A stretch of DNA of 64,000 nucleotides from Croceibacterium segetis (GTDB lineage Bacteria; Pseudomonadota; Alphaproteobacteria; Sphingomonadales; Sphingomonadaceae): assembly GCF_011320115.1 (NCBI RefSeq), contig NZ_JAANOZ010000006.1:62001-126000 (forward strand), read 5' to 3'. The notes beneath the pieces were generated by a model, which was given only the letters and a program-made list of their open reading frames with translations, made no database searches and was not told where the DNA came from. This document shows, one piece after another, positions 26,464-36,349 of this stretch; the first letter of the stretch is position 1, and each line of letters begins with the position of its first letter. The position numbers and the translations under genes were made by a program.

Positions 26464-27774
26464 TCAGAAGCGGAACTGGCCGTAGAGGCCGATTTCATCG
26501 CGTGTCGCCTGGCCGGTTCCGAGATTGCCGATCTTCAGCCCGCCGTCGGCGTCGTCGCGCTTGTAGACGAGCGCCAGGTCGACGATTTCGACCGGGCTGT
26601 ACTGCAGGCCGAGAATCCACAGGTCGTCCTGCTTGAGCGGCGCGGTCTTCTCGTTGGGTTTGATCCAGTCGTAACGCCCGAAGGCGCTCCACTTGGCCAG
26701 CGGCGCCACCGAAGCGAACAGCGAATAACCCTTGGCCCGATCCTCCGGCGCGGCCGCGAGGACCTTCCAATTCGACGCAGTGAAGTATTCGCCACCGATC
26801 GTGACGGGGACGCCGGCGACCTTGTCCTTGTAGGCCAGCATCGCGTTGAAGCGACTGGCGGTGCGGTAGGCAGGTGCCCCCTGCACGTCGTTGCCGAGCT
26901 TGCCGGTGTAGCCGCCCACCGCGGCGTTGAAGCCGTGATACTTGAGCGAAACGCGACCTTCGACGTCCACAGCCTGGGTGAACTTCGGATCGCGATAACC
27001 GCCGCCGTCGACCGCCGAGACCTGGTAGCTGATCAGTCCGCCGGCAATGTCCCCGAGCGCGTGAACGCCCCAGTCGGCCGACGTGCCGAATCCGTCGAGG
27101 TCGGTGATCAGCTTCTCGATATGGCGGTAACCGTAGATGCCTTCGACATAGGGGATCCAAGGCATGTCGGCAGACCCCAGGCGAAATCTCAGTGCTGGGT
27201 TGAGCTTGGCTTCGAGGTAGGCCTTCTTGAGATAGAAGCCCATGCCGACGTTCTTGCCGGCGTTGTCGACCCGCGAAACGTCCATCGTGACATTACCTGA
27301 GAAGACGTCGCTGAACTTGTGATCGACGCCGAGATACATGCGGGTGACCTGGAAACCGCCGTCGTTCTCGACAGTGTTTCCCGCGGCATCGTCGGCCCTG
27401 ACCGAGCTGAGATTGAAGTACATCCGACCCGAAACCTTGGTGTCGGCCGCCCATTTTGCCGCGCTGGCAAAGGCGCCGGCCTTGTCGCCGGTGGCCTTGG
27501 CGGTATCGGTGGCGGCCTTCGCGGCATCGCTGGCGGCCAGCGCCGCCTGCGTGGCGGTGCCGGCGGCGGCTTGGGCGGAGGCAGCCTTGGCCTGCGCCTG
27601 GTCCAGTTCGGCCTGCAAGGTAGCGATCTGGCCCGCCATCTGCGCCATCTGCTGGCGCATGGCGTCGAGCTGCTGTTGAATCGCCGAACCGTTGGAGTCC
27701 TGCGCTTGCGCCGGGACTGCCCAGCCGCAGGCGGCCGCCATCGCCAGGACCGAAATACGCGAAGTCATTCTCAT
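26464..27774 (-). CDS. OprO/OprP-type phosphate-selective porin
   Basis: Outer membrane channel for phosphate. The 436-residue chain has a signal peptide (to AQA, about residue 25), an Ala/Gln-rich coiled coil (about 30-105, with MRQQMAQMAGQIATLQ and repeats of AAxAA) and a C-terminal 16-strand-type barrel ending in YGQFRF, the last-strand signature. The coiled coil could trimerise or reach through the periplasm. It is the first gene of a two-gene unit with pstS and has a Pho box in front. Confidence 0.9.
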   Translation of the reverse strand: MRMTSRISVLAMAAACGWAVPAQAQDSNGSAIQQQLDAMRQQMAQMAGQIATLQAELDQAQAKAASAQAAAGTATQAALAASDAAKAATDTAKATGDKAGAFASAAKWAADTKVSGRMYFNLSSVRADDAAGNTVENDGGFQVTRMYLGVDHKFSDVFSGNVTMDVSRVDNAGKNVGMGFYLKKAYLEAKLNPALRFRLGSADMPWIPYVEGIYGYRHIEKLITDLDGFGTSADWGVHALGDIAGGLISYQVSAVDGGGYRDPKFTQAVDVEGRVSLKYHGFNAAVGGYTGKLGNDVQGAPAYRTASRFNAMLAYKDKVAGVPVTIGGEYFTASNWKVLAAAPEDRAKGYSLFASVAPLAKWSAFGRYDWIKPNEKTAPLKQDDLWILGLQYSPVEIVDLALVYKRDDADGGLKIGNLGTGQATRDEIGLYGQFRF

Positions 27775-27812
27775 ACTGTTTCCCCGAGACCCTGTGTCCG
27801 TTGCCTTGCCGC

Positions 27813-27844
27813 GTTATGGCCGCATTGTTACGGCTGCATGACAG
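27813..27844 (-). promoter_or_regulatory. Pho box promoter for the porin-pstS unit
   Basis: On the minus strand CTGTCAT (27838-27844), 4 bases, then CCGTAAC (27827-27833): a first repeat identical to the CTGTCAT consensus and a weaker second repeat at the correct 11-base period. A CATAAC box (27813-27818) lies 8 bases further, in the -10 position. PhoB should activate it under phosphate starvation. Confidence 0.65.
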
Positions 27845-27972
27845 CACAAACGGCAGCTCGGGAAACTTGTGGATAGTCCCAGTGGCTGGCGACGCCCGGC
27901 GAGGGAGGTCGCTCGGCCATTGCCTGAAACCGGTTGCACTTGTAACGGCCCTCGCAACCAGGAGGCTCACCC

Positions 27973-29088
27973 ATGCGCATCGGCTGTCCCAAGGAAATCA
28001 AGAACCGCGAGTACCGTGTCGGCCTGACGCCGGAGAGCGCCAAGGAGCTGGTCAAGCACGGGCATGAGGTGTGGGTCGAGACCGAGGCCGGGCTCGGCAT
28101 CGGCGCCAGCGACTCCGAATATCGCGCGGCCGGCGCGCAGATCCATCCCGACCCTGAGATCCTCTTCGCCGAGTGCGAGATGATCGTGAAGGTCAAGGAA
28201 CCGCAACCGAACGAGCGAGCGATGCTGCGCGAAGGGCAGATCCTCTACACTTACCTCCACCTTGCTCCCGATCCCGAGCAGACCGCCGACCTCGTCAAGT
28301 CGGGTGTCACCGCGATCGCCTACGAGACGGTCACCGGTGAAGGCGGGACGTTGCCGTTGCTCAAGCCGATGAGCCAGGTCGCCGGGCGGATGAGCATCCA
28401 GGCCGGCGCCACCGCGCTGGAGAAGGCGCACGGCGGACGCGGCGTGCTGCTCGGCGGGGTGCCGGGAGTCATGCCCGGCAAGGTGATCGTGATCGGCGGC
28501 GGCGTGGTTGGCTTCAACGCCGCGCAGATGGCCGCCGGCCTCGGCGCCGACGTGACCATCATGGACCGCAGCCCGGAGGTTCTCGAGAAAGTCGGCACCC
28601 ATTTCGAAGCACGCGCCAAGACGCGCTTCTCGAACCACGCGAATCTCGAGGAAGCGGTCTGCGAGGCGGACCTGATCATCGGGGCCGTGCTCATTCCCGG
28701 CGCCGCCGCGCCCAAGCTGGTCACCCGCGACATGCTCAAATGTATGAAGCCCGGCGCGGTATTGGTCGACGTGGCGATCGACCAGGGCGGATGCTTCGAA
28801 ACCAGCCATCCGACGACGCACGACGAGCCCACTTTCGTGGTCGACGGAATCGTCCACTATTGTGTCGCCAACATGCCCGGCGCGGTCAGCCGCACCAGCA
28901 CATACGCCCTCAACAACGTCACCCTGCCGCACGCGCTGCGAATCGCGGAGCTCGGTTGGAAGGAGGCGATGCGGACCGATCCGCACCTCGCGCAGGGGCT
29001 CAATGTCCATGCCGGGCGCGTGACCTATCCGGCGGTTGCCGCAGAGCTCGGCTACGATGTCTTGCCGCTGGATGAGGCGCTTGCGTAG
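27973..29088 (+). CDS. ald: Alanine dehydrogenase
   Basis: Reversibly deaminates L-alanine to pyruvate and ammonium with NAD. The 371-residue chain starts [20 protein letters not shown] and shows the catalytic Lys75 (VKVKEPQ) and His96 (YLHLAPD), the Rossmann motif [17 protein letters not shown] (about 171-186), and [16 protein letters not shown] near 300. Length is exactly that of the family. AGGAGG is 7 bases before the ATG. It diverges from the porin unit and no dedicated Lrp-type regulator is nearby. Confidence 0.97.
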   Translation: MRIGCPKEIKNREYRVGLTPESAKELVKHGHEVWVETEAGLGIGASDSEYRAAGAQIHPDPEILFAECEMIVKVKEPQPNERAMLREGQILYTYLHLAPDPEQTADLVKSGVTAIAYETVTGEGGTLPLLKPMSQVAGRMSIQAGATALEKAHGGRGVLLGGVPGVMPGKVIVIGGGVVGFNAAQMAAGLGADVTIMDRSPEVLEKVGTHFEARAKTRFSNHANLEEAVCEADLIIGAVLIPGAAAPKLVTRDMLKCMKPGAVLVDVAIDQGGCFETSHPTTHDEPTFVVDGIVHYCVANMPGAVSRTSTYALNNVTLPHALRIAELGWKEAMRTDPHLAQGLNVHAGRVTYPAVAAELGYDVLPLDEALA

Positions 29089-29172
29089 CTTTCGTAAGAC
29101 GGGATTCCTGCCTAACCTTGGATAGCCGTCGTTTAACGGCGGCTAAACGCTTGCCGATTAAGGGCATTGAGG

Positions 29173-30912
29173 ATGCCCGCGAAATCCGTCTCGACCTGGC
29201 TGGCATGGCTGCTTGCCGCGATCGCCCTGCTGTGCGCGCCGGCGACGCAGGCGCGCCCGGCGGGGCCTTCCGGCGGTGAATACGGTGTGCAGTATGTCCG
29301 TTGCTTCGCTGACGGCACGCCGGGCGAGGCTCTCGATTCCGTTACCGCTTCGGCGCGTTGGACTTGTGGCGAGGCAACCCACCCGATCGCTCCTGCGCGC
29401 GTGTATGTTCGCTTCGACCTGCGCCCCGGCACGGAACAGCCGCGCTATTTCGAGACCCGCCGCGCCGCGGTGAGCGCGATCGACGTGCTGGTGGTCGATA
29501 CCGTCGGCGGAATGCACCGCGAGCGTTTCGCCCCCAGCGAGTTGCAGGCGTCGCGAAGGGGGGGCTACATGAGGGTTCCCTTGCCGGTTGCGAGCAAGCC
29601 CGCGCGCGCGGTGATCGTCGCGTTCGACATGCCGACCCACCGCATGGCCCTCGAGCAGGCGCAACTCGTTCCTAGCCGCGCGCATGACCTCCTGGCGGGA
29701 CGGCGCCTGCTGCTCATCCTCGCGGGTTTGTGCGGCATGTTGCTGATGCCGCTGATCTTCAATGCGGCGTTCTATCGGATCCTGCGCGAGCCGTTCGTGG
29801 TCTGGCACTCGGCGCTCGCGTTGTCGCTCCTGCTGACGATCCTCGTCAGCTCGGGCCTGTCGTTCTATGCGGGCCACCTGCCGGTCATGGCGATGAGCGC
29901 AATGAACACCTGGCTCTTCGGCCTGTCGGTCGCCGCCGCCGGGATGTTCGCCCGCAGTTTCATCGAAGAGAGCAAGCTCCACCCGTGGCTGCGCCGTGCG
30001 CTCCCCCTCGCCGCCGGCTGGGCAGTCCTGGCCAGCGGCTTGCATGCTACGTTTCCGTTTGTGCTGCGGCCGGTGCAGTCCGAGCTCTACTATTGGGCAT
30101 ACGTTCCAGTTCTGGTTGTTTTCCTGTGGGTGCTTGTCGATGCGCTCAGGCGCGGAAGCCGGGCGGCGCGCTACCAGGCGATCGGGTGGGCGCCGATGAT
30201 CGGCGTTGGCCTGATTCGCCTCGTCAGCGGCCTGGTTCCAGCATTGGCGTCGGACGATGCGATGATGCTGTTCTATACCGGCTGCGTGATCGAGGTGCTC
30301 GCGACCACGCTCGGCGTGGCCGATCGGTTCATGGCGATCAAGGACGAGCGCGACCGCGCGCAGACCGAGGCGCAAGTGCTCGAGCGCTTGTCGGAACGCG
30401 ATCCGCTCACCGGATTGCTCAACCGCCGCGCGCTGCAGGACCGCTTCGCCATGCTGCGAGCCGAAGGATACACCACTCTGGCGGTGATCGACCTCGATCA
30501 CTTCAAGCGCGTCAACGACACCCACGGCCATGCCATCGGGGACCGGGTGCTCAAGGCGGTTGCGAAAGTGCTCGCCCAGGATGCCGACACGCTCGCCTTC
30601 CGCATGGGCGGAGAGGAATTCCTGCTCCTGCTGCGCGGACGCGACGCCGTCCAGCGCGCCGAGAACCGCCGGCGGGCGCTCAGCGCGCGCATTGCCGAGG
30701 AGGTAGATGGGCTCGAAGCGCTGGTCACCGCGAGCATGGGGCTGGTCGAGGTCCCGGCCAGCGCGATGCCGAATGCCGGGCTGCACGAGCTCTACCAACG
30801 CGCCGACCAGTTGCTCTACGAAGCCAAGCAGGCCGGCCGCAACCGCACGCTGAGCGAACGGCTCAAGACTTTCGTCCCGCGCCGCGCCGAACGGCGCAAG
30901 GCGGCGGCTTAA
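29173..30912 (+). CDS. Membrane diguanylate cyclase with DISM-type 7TM sensor
   Basis: Makes c-di-GMP. The 579-residue chain has a signal peptide, a periplasmic domain (about 30-170), seven hydrophobic segments (about 175-385) as in 7TMR-DISM receptors, a short coiled coil (RDRAQTEAQVLERL) and a GGDEF domain (about 410-565) with ERDPLTGLLNRRA and the active-site GGEEF at 479-483. The RxxD inhibition site usually five residues before GGEEF is absent, so product inhibition is unlikely. I used the ATG at 29173, six bases after a TTG in frame. Confidence 0.9.
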   Translation: MPAKSVSTWLAWLLAAIALLCAPATQARPAGPSGGEYGVQYVRCFADGTPGEALDSVTASARWTCGEATHPIAPARVYVRFDLRPGTEQPRYFETRRAAVSAIDVLVVDTVGGMHRERFAPSELQASRRGGYMRVPLPVASKPARAVIVAFDMPTHRMALEQAQLVPSRAHDLLAGRRLLLILAGLCGMLLMPLIFNAAFYRILREPFVVWHSALALSLLLTILVSSGLSFYAGHLPVMAMSAMNTWLFGLSVAAAGMFARSFIEESKLHPWLRRALPLAAGWAVLASGLHATFPFVLRPVQSELYYWAYVPVLVVFLWVLVDALRRGSRAARYQAIGWAPMIGVGLIRLVSGLVPALASDDAMMLFYTGCVIEVLATTLGVADRFMAIKDERDRAQTEAQVLERLSERDPLTGLLNRRALQDRFAMLRAEGYTTLAVIDLDHFKRVNDTHGHAIGDRVLKAVAKVLAQDADTLAFRMGGEEFLLLLRGRDAVQRAENRRRALSARIAEEVDGLEALVTASMGLVEVPASAMPNAGLHELYQRADQLLYEAKQAGRNRTLSERLKTFVPRRAERRKAAA

Positions 30913-31316
30913 GCGCCTTCAGCCAGGAACTGGGCGGCCACTTCGCGCGGAACGCGCATGATACGCCCGGTCTGGCGATCGATCATCGCCCAGCTGGTGA
31001 CCGCGCTGACCAGCACCTTGCCGTCAGGCCCGCGAAAGCTCGTTCGTCGCTCGAACCGTGCGCCGCTGGGGGCCTTGCCGATCTCGGTCGTCGCCTCGCA
31101 GCTTTCGCCTTCGCGGATATTGCCGCGGTAATCGATCTCGTGGCGCGTGACGAACCAGGCGTAGGCGTCCCGGTGCTCGGGCGGGGCGATGAGGTTCCAG
31201 TGCGCCGTGGCGACGTCCTCCATCCAGCGCACCCACACCGCGTTGTTGACGTGCCCGTAGATGTCGATGTGCTCGGGCAGCGCGGTGAAGGTCATGGTGT
31301 AGCTCGAAGAGCTCAC
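30909..31316 (-). CDS. Acyl-CoA thioesterase, hotdog (YbgC/4HBT) fold
   Basis: The 135-residue product starts at GTG 31316, just after the S9 peptidase stop, and has the hotdog signature IDIYGHVNNAVWVRWMEDVA near the N-terminus with the Asp (IDIYGHVNN) used for catalysis in the 4HBT group. It is probably a cytoplasmic thioesterase for acyl- or aryl-CoA. It ends in a TTAA shared with the stop of the cyclase gene on the other strand, a four-base convergent overlap. Confidence 0.85.
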   Translation of the reverse strand: MSSSSYTMTFTALPEHIDIYGHVNNAVWVRWMEDVATAHWNLIAPPEHRDAYAWFVTRHEIDYRGNIREGESCEATTEIGKAPSGARFERRTSFRGPDGKVLVSAVTSWAMIDRQTGRIMRVPREVAAQFLAEGA

Positions 31317-31318
31317 GT

Positions 31319-33397
31319 CTAAACGCCCATTTGCCAGAGAATAAAGGCGAATTCCTCGGCCGTCTCCTTGAGGCTCTCGAACCGCCCCGACTTGCCGCCG
31401 TGGCCGGCGCCCATGTTGGTCTTGAGCAGCAGTTCGTTGTCGTCGGTCTTGAGCTCGCGCAGGCGAGCGACCCACTTGGCAGGTTCCCAATAAGTCACGC
31501 GGGGGTCGTTGAGCCCGGCGGTGACGAGCAGCGGCGGATAGGGCTGGCGCTTCACGTTGTCGTACGGCGAATAGGAGCGAATCAGTTCGAACGCGGCCTG
31601 GTCCTCGATCGGGTTGCCCCATTCGGGCCATTCGCCCGGGGTCAGCGGGAGCGAGGCGTCGAGCATCGTCGCCAGCACGTCGACGAACGGCACGTGCGCG
31701 ACCACTGCGCCCCACAGCTCCGGGTCCGAGTTGATCACGGCGCCCATCAGCTCGCCGCCGGCCGAGCCGCCGGAGATGCTGATCCGGCCTTCTTCGGTCA
31801 GGCCACAGTCGATCAACCCTTTCGCGACGTCGACGAAATCGGTGAACGCGTTGGTGCGGCTTTCGAGCTTGCCGGCCTTGTACCACGCGCGGCCGAGGTC
31901 GTCCCCGCCGCGGATGTGGGCAATGGCATAGGCGAAACCGCGGTCGACCAAGCTGAGCCGTGTGGTCGAGAAACCCGGCGGAATGGCGATGCCGTAGGCA
32001 CCGTAACCATAGAGGTGCAGCGGACCGGGACTCCGGCGATCCTTGCGGTACATCACGCTCACGGGGACCTTTGTCCCGTCGCGCGCCGCAACCTCAAGCC
32101 GCTCGGTCGCGTAGAGCGAACGGTCGTAGCCCGAAGGGATCTCCTGCACCTTGAGGAGCGTCAGCTCCCGGTTCGCGACCTCGAAATCGTAGGTGCTGGC
32201 CGGACTGACCATGCTCTCGTAACCGACCCTGAGGACGGTCTGCCCGAATTCGGGATTGTTGCCGAGATGCGCGGTGTAACTCGTCTCGGGAAATTCGATC
32301 GGCTCAATGCGAGCGGGATCGTCGTAGTAACGGATTTCGATGCGGTCGAGGCCGCGAATCCGGCCGTCGACGACGTAGAAGTCCCTGAACAGCTCGAAGC
32401 CGGTCAGGTAGAACTCATCCGAGCCCTCGATCAGGGTCGTCCACTCTTCCGGCTTGTCGAACGAGGCGGTGGCCAGGCGGAAGTTCTCGTGGCTGTCGTT
32501 GGTGTGGATGAAGAGAGTGCCACCTTCCCCCGCGGGCCGCAGGTCGACATCGTACTCCACCCCCTTCTGCCGGGCCTTGACCAGCCTGGGTGGCGTGAGC
32601 GGCGCCTCGACCGGAACCAGCCAGGCCTCGCTTGTTTCGTGATCGCCGGTGCCGATGATCAGCCAGTCCTCGGCCGCCGAGAGCGACGCGGATACGCGGA
32701 AACCGTCGTCGTCCTCGTGGAACAGCTCGACGTCCTGATCGATGGACTGCCCCAGCCAGTGCAGCCGGGCGTTGTCGGTGCGCCATTGCTCGTTGGCCAG
32801 TGAGTAGACGAGGCCCTTGTCGCCGGCGACCCACGACAGGCCGGACAGCGTACCGGGAATCTCGTCCGGCAAGTGCTCACCTGTCGCCAGGTCCTTGATC
32901 CGCGCGGTGAAGCGTTCCGAGCCGTTGTCGTCGACCGAGTAGGCGAGCAGCTTGCCGTCCCTGCTGGTCGAGATCGCCCCCAGGCGGAAGTATTCCTTGC
33001 CCTCGGCCAGCGCCGGCTCGTCGAGGATCAGCTCGTCGGGGCCGCCTGCGACAGGCTTGCGCCACCACTTCTTATACTCGGCTCCTTCCTCGAACTCGAT
33101 CCAGTAGAGCCAATCGCCGTCCTTCTGCGGCACCGACTTGTCGGCTTCCTTGATCCGCGCGCGCATCTCCTTGAACAGCGCGTCGATCGTGGCCTGATGC
33201 GGCTTCATCCGCGCTTCGAACCAGGCGTTCTCGGCGGCAAGGTGGGCGAGGACCTCCTTGTCGTCGACTTTCGGGTACTCGGCATCGCGGAGCCAGGCGT
33301 AGTCGTCGCTGACGGTGATGCCGTGGAAAGTGACGCTGGAGGGCTTCTTCGCCGCAATCGGCGGGCTGAGTTGGGGGTTGTCGTTCATCGCGCCCAT
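31319..33397 (-). CDS. Oligopeptidase B (S9A family)
   Basis: Cytoplasmic or periplasmic serine peptidase that cuts short peptides after basic residues. The 692-residue chain has an N-terminal beta-propeller (about 70-400) and the alpha/beta-hydrolase domain with the nucleophile in SGGSAGGELMG, the Asp in GLNDPRVTYWEP and the His in GAGHGGKSGR. No signal peptide is seen. Two in-frame ATGs (33397 and 33388) are possible and neither has a strong ribosome site. It precedes the thioesterase gene by two bases. Confidence 0.93.
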   Translation of the reverse strand: MGAMNDNPQLSPPIAAKKPSSVTFHGITVSDDYAWLRDAEYPKVDDKEVLAHLAAENAWFEARMKPHQATIDALFKEMRARIKEADKSVPQKDGDWLYWIEFEEGAEYKKWWRKPVAGGPDELILDEPALAEGKEYFRLGAISTSRDGKLLAYSVDDNGSERFTARIKDLATGEHLPDEIPGTLSGLSWVAGDKGLVYSLANEQWRTDNARLHWLGQSIDQDVELFHEDDDGFRVSASLSAAEDWLIIGTGDHETSEAWLVPVEAPLTPPRLVKARQKGVEYDVDLRPAGEGGTLFIHTNDSHENFRLATASFDKPEEWTTLIEGSDEFYLTGFELFRDFYVVDGRIRGLDRIEIRYYDDPARIEPIEFPETSYTAHLGNNPEFGQTVLRVGYESMVSPASTYDFEVANRELTLLKVQEIPSGYDRSLYATERLEVAARDGTKVPVSVMYRKDRRSPGPLHLYGYGAYGIAIPPGFSTTRLSLVDRGFAYAIAHIRGGDDLGRAWYKAGKLESRTNAFTDFVDVAKGLIDCGLTEEGRISISGGSAGGELMGAVINSDPELWGAVVAHVPFVDVLATMLDASLPLTPGEWPEWGNPIEDQAAFELIRSYSPYDNVKRQPYPPLLVTAGLNDPRVTYWEPAKWVARLRELKTDDNELLLKTNMGAGHGGKSGRFESLKETAEEFAFILWQMGV

Positions 33398-33496
33398 GTA
33401 GCCGCTTCGTCGAGCGATGGAAGGACCCGCACTGGAAGCGCGCGCTCGTTCGGCCTACATCGCGGGTACTTTCAGGCGTAACCGGAGTCGCCACCA

Positions 33497-35302
33497 ATGC
33501 TGATGCAGACCCACGAAGCCCGTCTCGATGCCCTGCGCAAGGAGCTTGCCCGGCGCGGACTCGACGGATTCGTGATCCCGATCTCCGACGAGCACATGAG
33601 CGAATACGTCGGCGCCTACGCCCAGCGGCTCGCCTGGCTGACCGGTTTCGGTGGTTCGGCGGGGACGGCGGTGGTGCTCAAGGACAAGGCGGCGATCTTC
33701 GTCGACGGCCGCTACACCGTGCAGGTGCGCGAGCAGGTCGACGGCAAGCTGTTCGAGTATCAGTCGGTACCGCAGACGAGTCCGGCCGAGTGGCTCGCGG
33801 CCAATGTCGAGGCAGGCGCCAAGGTCGGTTACGATCCATGGCTGCATTCGAAGGGCTGGGCTGATGGCGCCGCCCGGGCGCTCAAGGCGAAGCAGGCCGA
33901 GTTGCTCGCGCTCGACAGCAATCCGATCGACGCGGTCTGGGCCGACCGGCCCGAGCCTTCGGCGGCGCCGGCGGTGGTCCAGTCGGACGAGTTCGCCGGC
34001 CGTTCGAGCGCCGACAAGCGCGCCGAAGTGGCCGATTGGCTCAAGCGCGAGCATTACGATGCGGCAGTGATCAGCGCGCTCGATTCGATCGCCTGGCTGC
34101 TCAACATCCGCGGAGCCGACGTCGACCGCACGCCGGTCGCGCTCAGCTACGTCATCGCCCACGACGACGGCACCGCCGAGCTGTTCATCGCGCCGGAGAA
34201 GGTAACGCCTGAGCTGGCCCAGCACCTCGGCAACGCGGTGACGATCCGCCCTCGCACCGAGTTCGGAAAGGCGCTTGGCGAGCTGTCTGGCAAAACCGTC
34301 GCGGTCGATCCCAATTTCGGCGTCGCGGCGATCTTCCACGCGCTCGACAAGGCCGGAGCGAAACCGGTCGCGGTGCGCGACCCGACGATCCTGCCGAAGG
34401 CCACCAAGAACTCGCGCGAGCAGCAGGGCCAGCGCGACGCGCAGGCGCGCGACGGCGCCGCGGAAGTGAAGTTCCTTCGCTGGCTCGAGAACGAGGCGCC
34501 CAAGGGCGGTGAGACCGAGCTCAGCGCCGCGGCACAGCTGCAAGGGTTTCGCGAGCAGACCGGCCTGCTCCGCGACCTGTCGTTCGACACCATCTCCGCC
34601 GCCGGGCCGCACGCGGCTATCCCGCACTACAAGGTCGACGAGGACAGCAACCTGCCGATCGCACCGGGCAGTATCTACCTTGTCGATTCGGGCGGGCAGT
34701 ATGCCGACGGCACCACCGACATCACCCGCACGGTGTGGATCGGCCCGGGTGAGCCGTCGCAAGAGCAGAGGGACCGCTTCACCCGCGTGCTCAAGGGCCA
34801 CATCGCGCTCGCCCTGCAGACTTTCCCGCAGGGGACCAGCGGCGCGCAGCTCGACACGCTGGCGCGGCAATTCCTGTGGCAGGCGGGGGTCGACTACGCC
34901 CACGGCACCGGCCACGGCGTCGGCAGCTTCCTCGCCGTTCACGAAGGCCCGCAGCGCATCGCCAAGCCGCGCGGCGGGCAGGCCGGCACCGACCAGGAGC
35001 TGATGGCCGGGATGATCCTCTCGAACGAGCCCGGCTATTACAAGCCCGGCGAATTCGGCATCCGCATCGAGAACCTGGTGCTGGTCGAGAAGCGCGAGAT
35101 TCCCGGCATGGAAGGCGAATGGCTCGGCTTCGAGACGCTGACGCTGGTCCCGATAGACAAGACTCTGGTCGACCGCGACATGCTCAGCGAGGCCGAAATC
35201 GACTGGTGGAACGACTACCACGCCCGGGTGCTCGAGGTGCTCGCGCCACAGCTGGAAGGTGACGACCTCGGGTGGCTGGAGCGCGCTTGCGAGTCCTTGT
35301 AG
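33497..35302 (+). CDS. Aminopeptidase P (M24 family)
   Basis: Removes an N-terminal residue before proline. The 601-residue chain has two creatinase-like N-terminal domains (about 1-300) and the pita-bread metallopeptidase domain with the two-metal ligands in YLVDSGGQYADGTTDITRT (Asp, Asp), GTGHGVGSFLAVHEGP (His) and NEPGYYKPGEFGIRIEN (Glu, Glu). The length fits the long eukaryote-like APP1 type. It is a single gene that diverges from oligopeptidase B by about 100 bases. Confidence 0.94.
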   Translation: MLMQTHEARLDALRKELARRGLDGFVIPISDEHMSEYVGAYAQRLAWLTGFGGSAGTAVVLKDKAAIFVDGRYTVQVREQVDGKLFEYQSVPQTSPAEWLAANVEAGAKVGYDPWLHSKGWADGAARALKAKQAELLALDSNPIDAVWADRPEPSAAPAVVQSDEFAGRSSADKRAEVADWLKREHYDAAVISALDSIAWLLNIRGADVDRTPVALSYVIAHDDGTAELFIAPEKVTPELAQHLGNAVTIRPRTEFGKALGELSGKTVAVDPNFGVAAIFHALDKAGAKPVAVRDPTILPKATKNSREQQGQRDAQARDGAAEVKFLRWLENEAPKGGETELSAAAQLQGFREQTGLLRDLSFDTISAAGPHAAIPHYKVDEDSNLPIAPGSIYLVDSGGQYADGTTDITRTVWIGPGEPSQEQRDRFTRVLKGHIALALQTFPQGTSGAQLDTLARQFLWQAGVDYAHGTGHGVGSFLAVHEGPQRIAKPRGGQAGTDQELMAGMILSNEPGYYKPGEFGIRIENLVLVEKREIPGMEGEWLGFETLTLVPIDKTLVDRDMLSEAEIDWWNDYHARVLEVLAPQLEGDDLGWLERACESL

Positions 35303-35361
35303 CGGGATTTTTGTTCCGCTAATGTTCTCATTGGTCGCGAGTCGTTATCGGGAGTGCGGCA

Positions 35362-35745
35362 ATGATCGGTTACGTCACATTGGGAACCAACGATCTGACG
35401 CGCGCCGCGCGGTTCTACGATGCCATCGCCGGCGAACTGGGCGTGCCGCGATTCATGGAAGGCGACAACCACATCGCCTGGGGCGTTGCCGGCGGCGGCG
35501 CGGGCGTGGCGGTGACCAAGCCGTTCGACGGTAACGCGGCAAGCGTCGGCAACGGCACGATGGTCGCGCTCGAAGCGAAGGGCCCTGAGCAAGTCGACCG
35601 CCTCCATGCCATCGCGCTTGCCAATGGCGGCAGCGACGAGGGCGCGCCTGGGAAGCGCGGCGGAGGGTTCTATGCCGCCTATTTCCGCGATCCCGATGGC
35701 AACAAGCTCAACGCCTTCTGCATGCCGGGGCCGGACGGTGAGTAA
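35362..35745 (+). CDS. VOC superfamily protein
   Basis: The 127-residue product starts MIGYVTLGTNDLTRAARFYD and ends with DPDGNKLNAFCMPG, the paired halves of a VOC domain. The short glyoxalase-like protein probably binds or converts a small molecule, which cannot be named. GGGAGTGCGGCA precedes the ATG. The next gene starts within its last codons (8-base overlap). Confidence 0.85.
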   Translation: MIGYVTLGTNDLTRAARFYDAIAGELGVPRFMEGDNHIAWGVAGGGAGVAVTKPFDGNAASVGNGTMVALEAKGPEQVDRLHAIALANGGSDEGAPGKRGGGFYAAYFRDPDGNKLNAFCMPGPDGE

Positions 35746-36166
35746 GGCTCCTGTCGTTGGCGGCGGGCGTTCGCTCGAGAAATTCCCGATCCACCTGGGG
35801 AAGGGCGCGACCGCCGTGCCGCAACCCGAGTTTCCCCGCGATGAGCGGGCGATGGATTGGTACATGGACTACGCCAAGCGGACCGCCGAGGACGGCGCCG
35901 AAGGGCGCGTCATCTCACTGTTCCGCTTCACCGAGGACTGGAGCGGCTGGGAAATGCACCCGGCCGGCGACGAAGTGGTCGTTTGCCTCACCGGCGAGAT
36001 GCGTCTGACCCAGGAATTTCCCGACGGGCGGGTCGAAAAAGTCACCCTGAAGCCCGGAGAATACGCCATCAATCCGCCGGGCGTGTGGCACACGGCGGAT
36101 ATCCCGGTCGAAACCTCAGCACTGTTCGTGACCGCCGGCGCGGGAACGCAGAACCGGCCGCGCTGA
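35738..36166 (+). CDS. Cupin domain protein
   Basis: The 142-residue product holds one conserved cupin barrel: GWEMHPAGDEVVVCLTGEMR (metal-ligand region, with one His and the usual E) and PGEYAINPPGVWHTADIP (second motif with a His). The function may be sugar or amino-acid-linked metal enzyme or a regulator of redox; it is not assignable. GTG 35738 is inside the previous gene, so the two are co-translated. Confidence 0.85.
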   Translation: MSKAPVVGGGRSLEKFPIHLGKGATAVPQPEFPRDERAMDWYMDYAKRTAEDGAEGRVISLFRFTEDWSGWEMHPAGDEVVVCLTGEMRLTQEFPDGRVEKVTLKPGEYAINPPGVWHTADIPVETSALFVTAGAGTQNRPR

Positions 36167-36201
36167 TTTCGCAGCGGTGAACGCGCGGCTCGCCGCGCGA
36201 C

Positions 36202-36216
36202 AAAGTGCGACACTTT
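36202..36216. promoter_or_regulatory. Palindrome AAAGTG-CGA-CACTTT before the EF-hand gene
   Basis: A perfect 6-bp inverted repeat with a 3-base centre, preceded by a CGCGCGGC/GCCGCGCG pair (36182-36199). It looks like a small operator or stem-loop after the cupin gene. The gene it serves is unclear. Confidence 0.3.
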
Positions 36217-36349
36217 AGCCGGCTGCCGGCAAACCCCTGCGACATTCCCCAGCTAGAAGGCTGATGAGCGGCGGGGCGCCGCACACGGCCTCCTCCCCCC
36301 TTCAGCCGGGCGTCCCGTTGCTCTATCAATTCCCCCGATCGGAGTTCGT

